Shown here: positions 36,015 to 45,171 of the stretch, piece after piece
Numbering within the stretch: position 1 is the first letter of the stretch
How the letters are laid out: each line of letters begins with the position of its first letter
Assembly (NCBI RefSeq): GCF_010501015.1
Contig: NZ_QVML01000002.1
Coordinates: 248,001-312,000 of the forward strand
Direction: 5' to 3'
DNA: 64,000 nt
DNA from: Bacteroides sp. 214
GTDB lineage: Bacteria > Bacteroidota > Bacteroidia > Bacteroidales > Bacteroidaceae
Translations under genes and position numbers: made by a program
The notes under the pieces: generated by a model
Databases searched by the model: none
Told to the model about the DNA's origin: nothing
The model's input: only the letters and a program-made list of their open reading frames with translations

Positions 36015-36895
36015 GCGTTTTTGTGGAGCAGCACTATTCTGTTTGTGACTTTTCAGAAGGTGCATCTTGGACCATTCTTTCGCCCATCGAACAAAGTATA
36101 AAGCGAAAAATTGAATCCGTAGGCACACCACTTAAAGATTGGGACATTAACATTTATCGTGGTGTACTCACAGGCTATAATGAGGCTTTTATTATTTCGA
36201 CAGAGAAAAGAGACGAAATACTAGCCAATTGCCAAACAGAAGATGAAAAAATGAGAACTGCTGAAATTATACGACCAATTTTGAGAGGCAGAGATATAAG
36301 GAGATATGGCTATAACTGGGCAAACCTTTGGCTTATCAATACACACAATGGGACAAAGGAAAAGTTTCCTCGTATCCTTATAGAGGATTATCCTGCTCTA
36401 AAGGCTCATTTAGACCAGTATTTGGACAAAATTTCGAAACGTGCAGATCAAGGGGATACTCCTTATAATCTGCGTAACTGCGCTTATTTGGAGGATTTTG
36501 ATAAGCCAAAAATTATATATCCAAATATGACTAAATATATGCCATTTGTTTATGATGAGGACAAATTTGTAACAAACCAGAAGTGCTTTATTATAACAGG
36601 TCAAAATATGGCATATCTTACAGCATTCTTTAATTCATCCATATTCAAATTCTGTTTCCGAGACTCATTTCCAGAACTACAAGGCGGAACAAGAGAATTG
36701 AGTAAAATATTCTTTGATAAGATTCCTGTTAAAAAAATTTCAGGTGAATCAGATGAGCTTTTTAAGACTGCTATTAATCGGTTGCAATCAGATTATACAA
36801 AAGAGCAAACAATAGTTATTGACAACATGTTATTTGATTTGTATGACTTGACTGTAGAGGAACGCAAAGTTATTGGAAACATTGAGATTAAATAA
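36011..36895 (+). CDS. Silent alternative target-recognition domain of the Eco57I-type methylase
   Basis: The 294-residue frame has no methylase catalytic motifs and no ribosome site of its own. It matches residues 796 onward of the active methylase: SWTILSPIEQSIKRKIESVG, then ILANCQTEDEKMRTAEIIRP and ILRGRDIRRYGYNWA are shared almost fully. The remaining 190 residues differ strongly, apart from the TaqI_C-like frame (CFIITGQNMAYLTAFFNSS, KIPVKK). This is the pattern of a stored specificity cassette. After inversion the methylase would be about 1088 residues with this domain. As it stands it overlaps the recombinase stop (ATGA) and may be untranslated. Confidence 0.88.
   Translation: MSVFVEQHYSVCDFSEGASWTILSPIEQSIKRKIESVGTPLKDWDINIYRGVLTGYNEAFIISTEKRDEILANCQTEDEKMRTAEIIRPILRGRDIRRYGYNWANLWLINTHNGTKEKFPRILIEDYPALKAHLDQYLDKISKRADQGDTPYNLRNCAYLEDFDKPKIIYPNMTKYMPFVYDEDKFVTNQKCFIITGQNMAYLTAFFNSSIFKFCFRDSFPELQGGTRELSKIFFDKIPVKKISGESDELFKTAINRLQSDYTKEQTIVIDNMLFDLYDLTVEERKVIGNIEIK
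36012..36030 (+). repeat. Left inverted repeat of the methylase switch
   Basis: The 19-bp repeat overlaps the recombinase stop codon and the silent domain's ATG. Its exact inverted copy is at 38226-38244. Confidence 0.9.
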
Positions 36896-36899
36896 GTGA

Positions 36900-37257
36900 A
36901 ATTTTCTTCAATCTATTTTCTTCATGGGATAAGTTGTATAGGTCGAAAACTTGCAACTTATCTTGTTTTCATTTTTTATTGAACTACGATAAACCAATTC
37001 TGTTAGATCCTTTTCAAATTCTAAGTTCCGCTTATTGGTTATTATAGGTATTTTAAAAGGTCTAACAGTTTACACAATTATTAGTAAATCGCCTCTTCCC
37101 ATTCTATATGCATCTTTAAGAAGGTAATGCCCCATAAAAGAATTTAGTTGCACGCAAAAGACTAGTTTTATATTGTTACCTATTGCAAAACATTTGCAGT
37201 CAAACTCTAATACCTCATTGTTATTATAACAAAATCGAAGAATAAAATCTTTTTGAG
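36900..37257 (-). pseudogene. Decayed third target-recognition domain
   Basis: Read on the minus strand from about 37257, the frame gives KDFILRFCYNNNEVLEFDCK, CFAIGNNIKLVF, QLNSFMGHYLLKDAYRMGRG and DLLIIV. A stop follows (about 37077), then the frame continues TVRPFKIPIITNKRNLEFEK. This has the order of TaqI_C-type recognition domains (CFxI...LNSxxxxYYLK...GrGdLl...fkIPi). It lacks its N-terminal half and is interrupted by a stop. It suggests that the cassette once held another specificity module. Confidence 0.55.
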
Positions 37258-37280
37258 CTTAGAGAAATCCTTATATATCC

Positions 37281-37321
37281 ATTGTTCGACAAACATTGCA
37301 ACACAACACTTATCGAACAAT
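37281..37321 (-). terminator. Hairpin downstream of the methylase gene
   Basis: Arms attgttcga at 37281-37289 and tcgaacaat at 37313-37321 are perfect complements with a 23-nt loop. It lies just past the methylase stop codon, inside the invertible segment. Confidence 0.45.
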
Positions 37322-37330
37322 GATATTCAT

Positions 37331-40300
37331 TTATAAGTTCTGTCGATTCAGATAATCGATTTCGTCTTTTGTAAATTCAAATATGTCATATATTATACGT
37401 TGTAATTCTTCCATTTTTTCTTTCGTAAAGGTTTTTAGCAATTCTCCTGCCGCGTCTGACACAATATTATATTGGGGGCTGGGTTTTGGTATGGGGAATA
37501 TAATAATATTTTGAGCCCCAACCTGAGCATCTCCAACTCCAGTTTTATTCATATTGGTAATTTCACTATACCATATAAGAGGAGAAGAGTTTAGAAAAGC
37601 CAGAATATGGTTCAAGTAATCTCCTGTCATTAAGTAGCACGCATTATTGACAACATGCCCTTTTGTCTCTACAGTAAAAGCAAGTTTACTTCCAATGATT
37701 TTCCATATGAGTTTTGGCTTATCAAAATCCTCCCAATAACTGATACTATCCTGAGTTTCAAACCACTTGTTGTTAGTTTTTTTACGAGCCTTCACTTTCT
37801 CACCATTAACGATATGAGTCTTGCCAGTTTGCTCTAGCCTTTCAATACCAAAAGTCAAGAGGTAGTTTTTTACTGCAGGATATTGTTCTATATCGTAATG
37901 ACGAGAAGGATATGTTGCAATCAGATACTTCTCAGCCCAGTTATAGCCATATCTCTTTATATCTCTGCCTCTCAAAATTGGTCGTATAATTTCAGCAGTT
38001 CTCATTTTTTCATCTTCTGTTTGGCAGTTAGCGAGTATTTTTTCTCTTTTATTTGTATCAATAATGAAAGCATCATTAAAACCAGTCTTTATACCATAGT
38101 TGATTTTGATATCCCAATTTTTCAATGGTACACCTACAGCTTCTATCTTACATTTAATACTTTGTTCAATAGGTGATAGAATTACCCATGAATTTGAACT
38201 ATCAAAACGGCAAGAGTTACCACATTGCTCCACAAAAACGCTCAAATGTTTTATGCTATCTTTAGCTTGTTTATTCGTTACTGCGCAAACCGTTTTGTAT
38301 CTATTTTTTGATTTGCAAAACAATAATATATTGGTATCTACAGTTGCGCTCTCAAAAATTTTCACACCAGCAAAATCTATCAGTAATTTGGGATCTGTTT
38401 TTTTTGCAAAAAAGGTACGAGTCTTTTCTCCGTATCCAGCACGCATCCATTTATTAGAAGTAATATAACACAAATGCCCATTTGGTTTCAACAGTTGCCA
38501 ACCGCGCTCGTAAAAAAGGCAATAAATATCACCAGTACGAGCAAACACCTCAAAGTTGCTGTTTTCATAAAGAGCTGCAATCTCGCCTCCATTGTTCTGT
38601 AACTGTATATACGGCGGATTACCAATGACAATATCAAAACCATTACAACCATTCTGCTGATTAAAAACATCACTAAAATAAGTATGCCAGAGAAAGAATT
38701 TATCATTAGGTATATCAAGATTATCAACAGCTTCAACAACAGACGGAATATAGCCTGAACAAATCTTTATATGCTCTTTTACAGCACATTCAATATTCTT
38801 TCTAATCTCTGCTTTTACAGAATGATTGCTTTCACTGAAATATTGCTTTAAGTAAATTTGAATATTTCTTTTTGTATCAGTTTCATCAAACATTAGTGAT
38901 ACTTGCCCTCTATTTTTCTTTGCAATAGTTTGCACACTTTCCGTCAATGTAGAAAGATCGTAACCCATAAAGCTTTCAAGCAAAGAATTCCCCTGCATAA
39001 TCTTATAATCCAGATTTGGCAATGAGTGTGGTGTTTCTTCTTCCACTATCAGCGACAGCCAAAAGCGTAGACGCGCTATGTCTACTGCACCTCGCTCTAT
39101 ATCTACACCATATATATTGTGCTGAATGATATGACGTTTTATGTCTGCTGCATCACTAAAACATTCTATTGCACCACGACACAAGAACAACTCTTTGAGC
39201 AAGCCCATGGGGAATGCACCTGAGCCAATGGCCGGGTCGCATATCTTCACATCTTTCAACCTATTATCCAACATCATAGCTAGTTCAGAATCAGCTCCAC
39301 CAATTTCTGCTACATCGTATGTATTCACAAATTTGTCGACAGCAGTCTTAGTTTGTTCATCCGTTATATCTGTTTGTAGATAAGCTATGAGCGATTGACG
39401 ACACATATACTGTACAATCTCTTTCGGCGTGTAGAAAGCCCCTTTATCTTTGTTGTCCTCTAATAAGTTCTCAAAGATACGCCCCAGCATCTCTGGGTCT
39501 ACACCCACTTGCGCGTCATTAGGGTCATTTTCGTCTATAGTAAAATTATACTGATAGAAAAACTCAAATAAATCTGCAAAATACTTTGCTGGAAATTGTG
39601 ATGCAGGCTCATCAAGCAAATCACGTTCGAACAGACCACCATTGAGGTAAGGTATCTTCACTACTGAACTATGTTCAAGAGCGACACCTGTATCAAACAA
39701 GTATTCGCTACCTTTACGGTCACTATCAAGTGCACCAGTAAAAAGAGGCTCCAAGACTTCGTCAAGAAAATTTGCCTTTTGTTCACTGGTAGACCTTTCA
39801 AACAGATGTTTCATGAAGTTGGTATCACCCTCACCCCACTGTTTATCTTTAGGTACACCCATCCAACCTTTCTTTTGTAAGAAATGCAAGAATACAATGC
39901 GTCCTAGTAGTTTTTTCACATAGTCACGAATAGGCTTTTCCTCACGATCTCTGATAGTTTCGTCAGTCATTCCGCTTTTGTCGAAAGAAGTATCAATAAA
40001 GTCCTTACGCATTCCGTTCGACTCGTCACACATATAGTCTACAAAACGTCGATAATGTTGCTTGTATTTTCCAAAGAATTCCTTAGATAGAGCCTCCACA
40101 TCAAATGCAGCCTCTATATCTTTCAATTCTATGTCGCCATGCTTTTGCAGAAGTTTTCCGAAATTCTCTGACGCAGTGCGACATGATTGATTAGGGCCAA
40201 GCAAGAACGTATAACGTTTAGAATCAGTAATTTCATCATTGCTTCCACGTTTACTGCAAAATGTAAAACGCCAGTCCCAACTCAGTGTATCTTCATAATG

Positions 40301-40627
40301 AAATATCATAAATGCACTAGAATAAGTGTTCATTATACGTCGCACCAACTGCTGAATAGCTACACGATTACGCACCATTTGCACATGATCAGTAACGGTT
40401 ATATCATAAATATCTATAGGGTTAAACTCCACCTGTATAGTACCTACACGGCATACTGATGTTATCCCCGTACTTGCTGCTACAGCTGCCAACTCCGGGT
40501 TCTCTTCGAGCAATGAAGCATTGAAGCCGTCATCGAAGTTATCTTGTCCAAAAATAGGAAACACCACTTCTTGCAGAAATGATTCACCACCTTGATATGG
40601 CTTCTGAAAATATTCTTTGAATTCCAT
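37331..40627 (-). CDS. Eco57I-type N6-adenine DNA methyltransferase with switchable C-terminus
   Basis: The 1098-residue protein has a long N-terminal region (about 1-390) without a recognised nuclease motif. The methylase core then has GAFYTPKEIVQYM (397), motif I DPAIGSGAFP (464) and the catalytic NPPY (670-673). The C-terminal recognition region starts near 780 and contains SPIEQSIKCKIEAVG and RPILRGRDIKRYGYNWA. It should methylate adenine in a target set by the C-terminus. Codons 795-801 hold the right inverted repeat, so everything from Ser796 onward is exchangeable. The gene follows the helicase gene by 17 bp. It resembles the class I methylases of DISARM and PglX-like proteins of BREX, but their other partner genes are absent here. 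Confidence 0.9.
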   Translation of the reverse strand: MEFKEYFQKPYQGGESFLQEVVFPIFGQDNFDDGFNASLLEENPELAAVAASTGITSVCRVGTIQVEFNPIDIYDITVTDHVQMVRNRVAIQQLVRRIMNTYSSAFMIFHYEDTLSWDWRFTFCSKRGSNDEITDSKRYTFLLGPNQSCRTASENFGKLLQKHGDIELKDIEAAFDVEALSKEFFGKYKQHYRRFVDYMCDESNGMRKDFIDTSFDKSGMTDETIRDREEKPIRDYVKKLLGRIVFLHFLQKKGWMGVPKDKQWGEGDTNFMKHLFERSTSEQKANFLDEVLEPLFTGALDSDRKGSEYLFDTGVALEHSSVVKIPYLNGGLFERDLLDEPASQFPAKYFADLFEFFYQYNFTIDENDPNDAQVGVDPEMLGRIFENLLEDNKDKGAFYTPKEIVQYMCRQSLIAYLQTDITDEQTKTAVDKFVNTYDVAEIGGADSELAMMLDNRLKDVKICDPAIGSGAFPMGLLKELFLCRGAIECFSDAADIKRHIIQHNIYGVDIERGAVDIARLRFWLSLIVEEETPHSLPNLDYKIMQGNSLLESFMGYDLSTLTESVQTIAKKNRGQVSLMFDETDTKRNIQIYLKQYFSESNHSVKAEIRKNIECAVKEHIKICSGYIPSVVEAVDNLDIPNDKFFLWHTYFSDVFNQQNGCNGFDIVIGNPPYIQLQNNGGEIAALYENSNFEVFARTGDIYCLFYERGWQLLKPNGHLCYITSNKWMRAGYGEKTRTFFAKKTDPKLLIDFAGVKIFESATVDTNILLFCKSKNRYKTVCAVTNKQAKDSIKHLSVFVEQCGNSCRFDSSNSWVILSPIEQSIKCKIEAVGVPLKNWDIKINYGIKTGFNDAFIIDTNKREKILANCQTEDEKMRTAEIIRPILRGRDIKRYGYNWAEKYLIATYPSRHYDIEQYPAVKNYLLTFGIERLEQTGKTHIVNGEKVKARKKTNNKWFETQDSISYWEDFDKPKLIWKIIGSKLAFTVETKGHVVNNACYLMTGDYLNHILAFLNSSPLIWYSEITNMNKTGVGDAQVGAQNIIIFPIPKPSPQYNIVSDAAGELLKTFTKEKMEELQRIIYDIFEFTKDEIDYLNRQNL
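37935..38025 (-). repeat. 91-bp near-identical inverted repeat with 36231-36321
   Basis: The active methylase (37935-38025, minus) and the silent domain (36231-36321, plus) share 90 of 91 bases, covering the residues around CQTEDEKMRTAEIIRPILRG. The flanking parts of the two domains are far less alike. Confidence 0.85.
38226..38244 (-). repeat. Right inverted repeat of the methylase switch
   Basis: An exact inverted copy of 36012-36030, located inside the methylase coding region at codons 795-801. Confidence 0.9.
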
Positions 40628-40644
40628 AGTTGATATTATTTTTA

Positions 40645-43600
40645 TTATTTACTCAGTGCCATATATGTTATGGCTTTACCATAACGCATCTGTACATTTG
40701 CTACTATTTTTTGTATTTCTTGATTCAATACAGTGTCAAATTCTTCTTGGCTAAGTTCAAAGAGTGTGCCGCCGCTTTGAGTGCGAATATCATCAAGTGC
40801 AATTATCTTTTTGATGATGTCATAATTCCCTTTATTCACTAACATGAATGCAGATGATAAAAGGCTGCGCGACTCCTTAGACATTGAGATAGTGTCTTTC
40901 ATCTTTATGATTATCTCTTTAGCTTTTGTGGCTTTTTTCGAATTCTTTGCGTGAATATTCATTTTAGCAAGTGCTTGATTTACAAATAATTCGGCTTTTA
41001 ATTTACATTTTTCCCAATCTGCCGGAAGGGTATCCGAAGGTACATCATCATCAGTGCGGAATGCTTTGTAAGCGTCAATACTGGAAAGAATACTACTTTT
41101 TAGTTCAGCATCTACTTTTACAAATAGCCCGGAAGTCTGCTTATTGCGAACAAGAAAATAGCTACTTCCATCTGTTGGTGCAATTGCTAATTCCAGTCCA
41201 TCTTCCATTGCCACTATTTGTTCAAAGCGTTCAGGGTGAGTACGTTTATATTCTTTCAGTTCAAACACGTATTTTTCCATTGGAGACTCCTCACCATTTA
41301 TCTGCTTATTTAGGTCATATTGCATTACTTCCTCATTTTCTGTGAATACCTGGTTATCTTCGCCAAACAAAGTATGGAATGATTGTAGCTTGGTATAAGC
41401 TTTCTGTACAAGCTTTATTTGTTCATCTCCTTGCAAACTTGGCATAAAATTATAAACATACACATACGACGCGATAGAACCAATGCGGTTCACGCGCCCT
41501 ATACGCTGCATCAGCCGAGTGGAGTTCCAAGGAGTATCATAGTTCAATACACAATTGGCGCGGTGTAAATTTACACCTTCTGCCAACACCTCAGTAGTCA
41601 CGATTACCTGATAATCATTACGCCATTCACCCTTATAGTTGGCATCGAAGTTCTCAGCAATAATCTTTGTGTTCTCATCTCTATTTTTTGCAGTTATTAC
41701 AAGTACCTTCAGAGAGTTATCAGTGGTTTCTATAGCAAGTTTTATAGCCTTCACTGTATCTATCGCCTCACTAAATATAACCAATTTTTGTGCTATATTC
41801 TGTTGTTTATCAAAGAGTGTACTTCGTAATTTCTTTTTAAATTCTTCTAATTTCGGATCGTTGCTGTAAGCATTCCACCGTTTACAAAGGAATTCTATTA
41901 GCTGTAAATCTTTGCGCAACAATTCTATATACTCTTGCATAAAATCATCACGAGTAAGTTCACGGTTACGTTCCTTCTCATTTTTACCTTTTTTGTTAAG
42001 TTTCTCTATACGGGAGCGTATATCATTGGCGCATTCGGAAAATGTATACAACTTGCCAGTACGTTCGTAGTCCTTTTCTCGGTCAAGTTCCTCATTTACG
42101 TTAATGTCAGGACACACAAAAATGGTATTATGTTCCCACATATCGATCATATTCTGAGTATAGCGACGTAAATTCTCAAGTGAAGATTTGAATGCTGAGA
42201 AACTGCTTTCTATTCTTTTCACCAAATTAATTTGCATAATCTTAGCCAACTGTTGTGAGAAACGGTCCGCATCCATATTTTTCCCCTTATACAGAGCCTT
42301 CACTTCGGGAGATTTAATGAATTCTATAGCACGATAACGGTAGTAACATAGAAAATTACTGTTATCGAAGCGAAAATCTTCGGTAGGTGCTATCAGGTTC
42401 ATTGTATCAGCAAAAAGTTTTGCTAATCCACTTTCCATCTGATATTCAATAGAGTGAGGTCCACTAATCTTTGGAAAAACAATTTTTTGCCTACCGACGT
42501 CATCCTTGTAATATTTCTCCACATCAGTACGTGTACGACGCACTAAAATATCTTGAAGAACACAGTCACGTATCTCACCTGACAAACGTTTAAGCTCCAT
42601 TCTGCGCTCTTCAGAAGTCATATCATTAGGCATATTACCATCATTCATTTGTCCAGAAGATTTTATCACTTGCCCAAATCGACGGTTAATGTCGGAAAAG
42701 AAGCCTTCAAGGTTTCCGCCATTAGCCTTTTTCAAGGTGCTGTCGGCATGGTTGCGCTCAAACAAATATATCTGGTTTTGTATATCAGATGGACGGTTAT
42801 TTTGTGGCGTAGCTGAGAGCAATCCTATATATGGATAAGCACCTGTACTAGCTCCTATCTGTGTTATCAAATCATCCAGTGCTTTATACATTGAAGTACT
42901 ACTATTACGAAACTTATGACTTTCATCTATGATGATCAAACCATAATCTTTATACTCGAAATCAGAAGAAAAAACACAGGAATCAATCTCGTCAAAATCA
43001 GCTTCATCCATATCATCAACAAGCTTACCTATACTTCCTGTCGTAATATAATCGATAGCCGAATCCATTTTATCTACATTGTCTGCATCAAACAGTTTTA
43101 CGGTTTCTTTCCATCCTGACTGAATGGCAGGAGGAGTTACAACAAGTACTTTACGCTCACGACCATCATCATCAGGCATTCTTAGAAAGTGTTTCATTAT
43201 AAGTGTTCCTACAATGGTTTTGCCTAACCCCACAACATCTGCCAACATAAAGCCACCGTGTTCTCTCATAATGGAAAAACACTGTTTTACTGCCTCTATC
43301 TGATACGCCAACGGATCAAAGCTTTTTGGAAGATAACTCTCTATCAACTGCTGCTGGTTCATATCAACAATGCTACCGAACTTATATTGTAGGAGCTTAA
43401 TGTACAATTCATAAGGTGTCAACTTTACGACCACTTTTGCATCCTCTTCTGCTTTCACTCTTACAGGTGCGCCTCTCAATATTTCTTCAAGGAATGTTTT
43501 ATTCCAAGGTATTGATAAATTCCATTTCTCATCAAACCAACAGTTATGTCCTTTTGTATATGAATACTCATTTGGTACAGCTGTGACTCGACTTGTATCT

Positions 43601-44133
43601 GTTTCCAAATAATTCAATTCCGAATTGCCTTCTAATCCCTTTTGAGTAAAATTACTACTGCCAATAATACCAACAGCATAATTTTGTCCGCAAAAAACAT
43701 AACATTTTGCATGAAAGAATTGAGCATCACCATCTTCATTCTTTTTGTAAATACGGATTTGAAATCTGCTTTCATCCTCTTTTTCCTTACAATATTCTAG
43801 AAGCAAGCGCACAACCTCTACATATTTATCAATCACTTCAAGTTGTTGTATATCCCTCTTGATATAATCTTGTGGGAACTTCGCATCTTTACAAATAGGA
43901 TTAGCTAATTGATTTTGACGTACAATTGGATCAGCCCCTATCAGTAGCTGAAGAGTTGTTCCCTCTTTTTTTAGAAATTCTTTCAACTCATTATAAACCA
44001 AAAAAGTGCCAGGAATATCCCAATATCCTGTTGCTATTTTTATAGTCTTACAATTGGCATTGGTTATACACTCTTTAATAGTGTTGACTAACCTCAAGCA
44101 TTCATCTGAATTATCAATAAGAGTATTCGTCAT
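40645..44133 (-). CDS. PLD-nuclease/SNF2-helicase fusion protein
   Basis: The 1162-residue protein has an N-terminal phospholipase-D-type domain (about 1-180) with FHAKCYVF (His141, Lys143) and IGSSNFTQKG followed by NSELN. The SNF2/HepA helicase part has Walker A VGLGKT (302-307), DESH (403-406), SATPQNN (440-446) and motif VI QRIGRVNRIG (876-885). It is expected to translocate on DNA and may cut it through the single PLD domain, which could act as a dimer. It is 33 bp downstream of the AbiEii-like gene and 17 bp upstream of the methylase, so it is probably the restriction component of the system. Confidence 0.88.
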   Translation of the reverse strand: MTNTLIDNSDECLRLVNTIKECITNANCKTIKIATGYWDIPGTFLVYNELKEFLKKEGTTLQLLIGADPIVRQNQLANPICKDAKFPQDYIKRDIQQLEVIDKYVEVVRLLLEYCKEKEDESRFQIRIYKKNEDGDAQFFHAKCYVFCGQNYAVGIIGSSNFTQKGLEGNSELNYLETDTSRVTAVPNEYSYTKGHNCWFDEKWNLSIPWNKTFLEEILRGAPVRVKAEEDAKVVVKLTPYELYIKLLQYKFGSIVDMNQQQLIESYLPKSFDPLAYQIEAVKQCFSIMREHGGFMLADVVGLGKTIVGTLIMKHFLRMPDDDGRERKVLVVTPPAIQSGWKETVKLFDADNVDKMDSAIDYITTGSIGKLVDDMDEADFDEIDSCVFSSDFEYKDYGLIIIDESHKFRNSSTSMYKALDDLITQIGASTGAYPYIGLLSATPQNNRPSDIQNQIYLFERNHADSTLKKANGGNLEGFFSDINRRFGQVIKSSGQMNDGNMPNDMTSEERRMELKRLSGEIRDCVLQDILVRRTRTDVEKYYKDDVGRQKIVFPKISGPHSIEYQMESGLAKLFADTMNLIAPTEDFRFDNSNFLCYYRYRAIEFIKSPEVKALYKGKNMDADRFSQQLAKIMQINLVKRIESSFSAFKSSLENLRRYTQNMIDMWEHNTIFVCPDINVNEELDREKDYERTGKLYTFSECANDIRSRIEKLNKKGKNEKERNRELTRDDFMQEYIELLRKDLQLIEFLCKRWNAYSNDPKLEEFKKKLRSTLFDKQQNIAQKLVIFSEAIDTVKAIKLAIETTDNSLKVLVITAKNRDENTKIIAENFDANYKGEWRNDYQVIVTTEVLAEGVNLHRANCVLNYDTPWNSTRLMQRIGRVNRIGSIASYVYVYNFMPSLQGDEQIKLVQKAYTKLQSFHTLFGEDNQVFTENEEVMQYDLNKQINGEESPMEKYVFELKEYKRTHPERFEQIVAMEDGLELAIAPTDGSSYFLVRNKQTSGLFVKVDAELKSSILSSIDAYKAFRTDDDVPSDTLPADWEKCKLKAELFVNQALAKMNIHAKNSKKATKAKEIIIKMKDTISMSKESRSLLSSAFMLVNKGNYDIIKKIIALDDIRTQSGGTLFELSQEEFDTVLNQEIQKIVANVQMRYGKAITYMALSK

Positions 44134-44166
44134 AACATTTTCGTTTCGTTAGATTTTACATATTCA

Positions 44167-45171
44167 CTAAGAATGAAACATTCTTTCAAGTTCCTTCATT
44201 TGCGTTATGAGAGATTCAAACGTAGGAGCTTCTCCATAAATCATCGCCAGACGCATATCGTTATAGTCTTGTTCCCAAATATCCATCAAGGATTTGTGTG
44301 GAACAAGACAGATACGCCTACGGATGTCAGGAGTATAATCAACGCCATTCACATGAGTAAAACATTCACGGTGATGATGGATAGTCGTCCATAATTCATT
44401 ATTAGAAACAGCATTCAATGCTATCTCTGTTTTCATCATCATTGCCAAGTCATAAAGATGACGCGACTTTCTATTCGCATCACTCATAGAGGTTACTGAA
44501 AACAACTCATGCAACAAGAAAGCCTTTTCCAAAAATGTCTTTTCGGCAAGAGCCGTCGGTATGGCAACTGTCTGAATGGTTGTTTCAATTGGAAGGTATT
44601 GCTCTACAATACTCTTCACTTCTGCTTTAGAGGTAGGTTCCAATAAAGAACGAGAACCAATCTCCAATTTGACTTCTGAATGCAAGTACGGTAGTTCAGT
44701 ATCGAATAAAGAATAGTAACGAATATGTATGACACGTGGTTCCGGGTAGGTATTGTCACCCTCTCCATCAGGATCAGCCTCTATTGACAACCATTTATCC
44801 AAATCATTTTCCACAACTGCCGATTTCAAAGATTGGCACAATTCATCACGGACAAATACAGATGAACACTTTCTGAGACGTTTGATTTGCTTCTTTGTCA
44901 AATCACCTTCAAATCCCCAGATAGACGGATCTATAGCCAAATCTATATCTTCAGAAAAGCGTTGAATAATGTTCCACACTTTACTCAAAGAAGTGCCGCC
45001 TTTAAACACCAAATGTTTTGCTATTGGCAAAGAGAATACGATTTGAAGCATCGTTGTTACCCACAAGTCTTTTTCAATGGCTTGAACCGGAAGCCCGGTT
45101 TTATTGGCAGCTTGCGTAATGACCATTATTTGCTGATCGGTGGTAAGCAAGAAGTAGTTATTCATAGGCAT
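44167..45171 (-). CDS. AbiEii/AbiGii-type nucleotidyltransferase toxin
   Basis: The 334-residue protein has the DNA polymerase-beta-like motif VFKGGTSLSKVW (residues 55-66) and the metal-binding RFSEDIDLAI (71-80), which define AbiEii. Type IV toxins of this family add nucleotides to RNA such as tRNA acceptor ends and stop growth on phage infection. Its start overlaps the upstream antitoxin gene by 14 bp. It is the second gene of the four-gene defence operon. A second start (Met3) is possible. Confidence 0.88.
   Translation of the reverse strand: MPMNNYFLLTTDQQIMVITQAANKTGLPVQAIEKDLWVTTMLQIVFSLPIAKHLVFKGGTSLSKVWNIIQRFSEDIDLAIDPSIWGFEGDLTKKQIKRLRKCSSVFVRDELCQSLKSAVVENDLDKWLSIEADPDGEGDNTYPEPRVIHIRYYSLFDTELPYLHSEVKLEIGSRSLLEPTSKAEVKSIVEQYLPIETTIQTVAIPTALAEKTFLEKAFLLHELFSVTSMSDANRKSRHLYDLAMMMKTEIALNAVSNNELWTTIHHHRECFTHVNGVDYTPDIRRRICLVPHKSLMDIWEQDYNDMRLAMIYGEAPTFESLITQMKELERMFHS

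Larger units (their letters stand above)
36012..38244. mobile_element. Invertible segment bounded by 19-bp perfect inverted repeats
   Basis: TGAGCGTTTTTGTGGAGCA is at 36012-36030 on the plus strand and, exactly inverted, at 38226-38244. The left copy joins the recombinase end and the silent domain. The right copy lies within the methylase gene at the Leu-Ser-Val-Phe-Val-Glu-Gln codons (residues 795-801). Both are read in the same frame, Ser-Val-Phe-Val-Glu-Gln. Inversion would swap the methylase C-terminus without a frameshift. Confidence 0.88.

Noticed and set aside
36011..36895. Independent restriction or methylase gene
   Set aside because: It has no catalytic motif and begins exactly at the inverted repeat with the frame of the methylase; a stored recognition domain explains it better.
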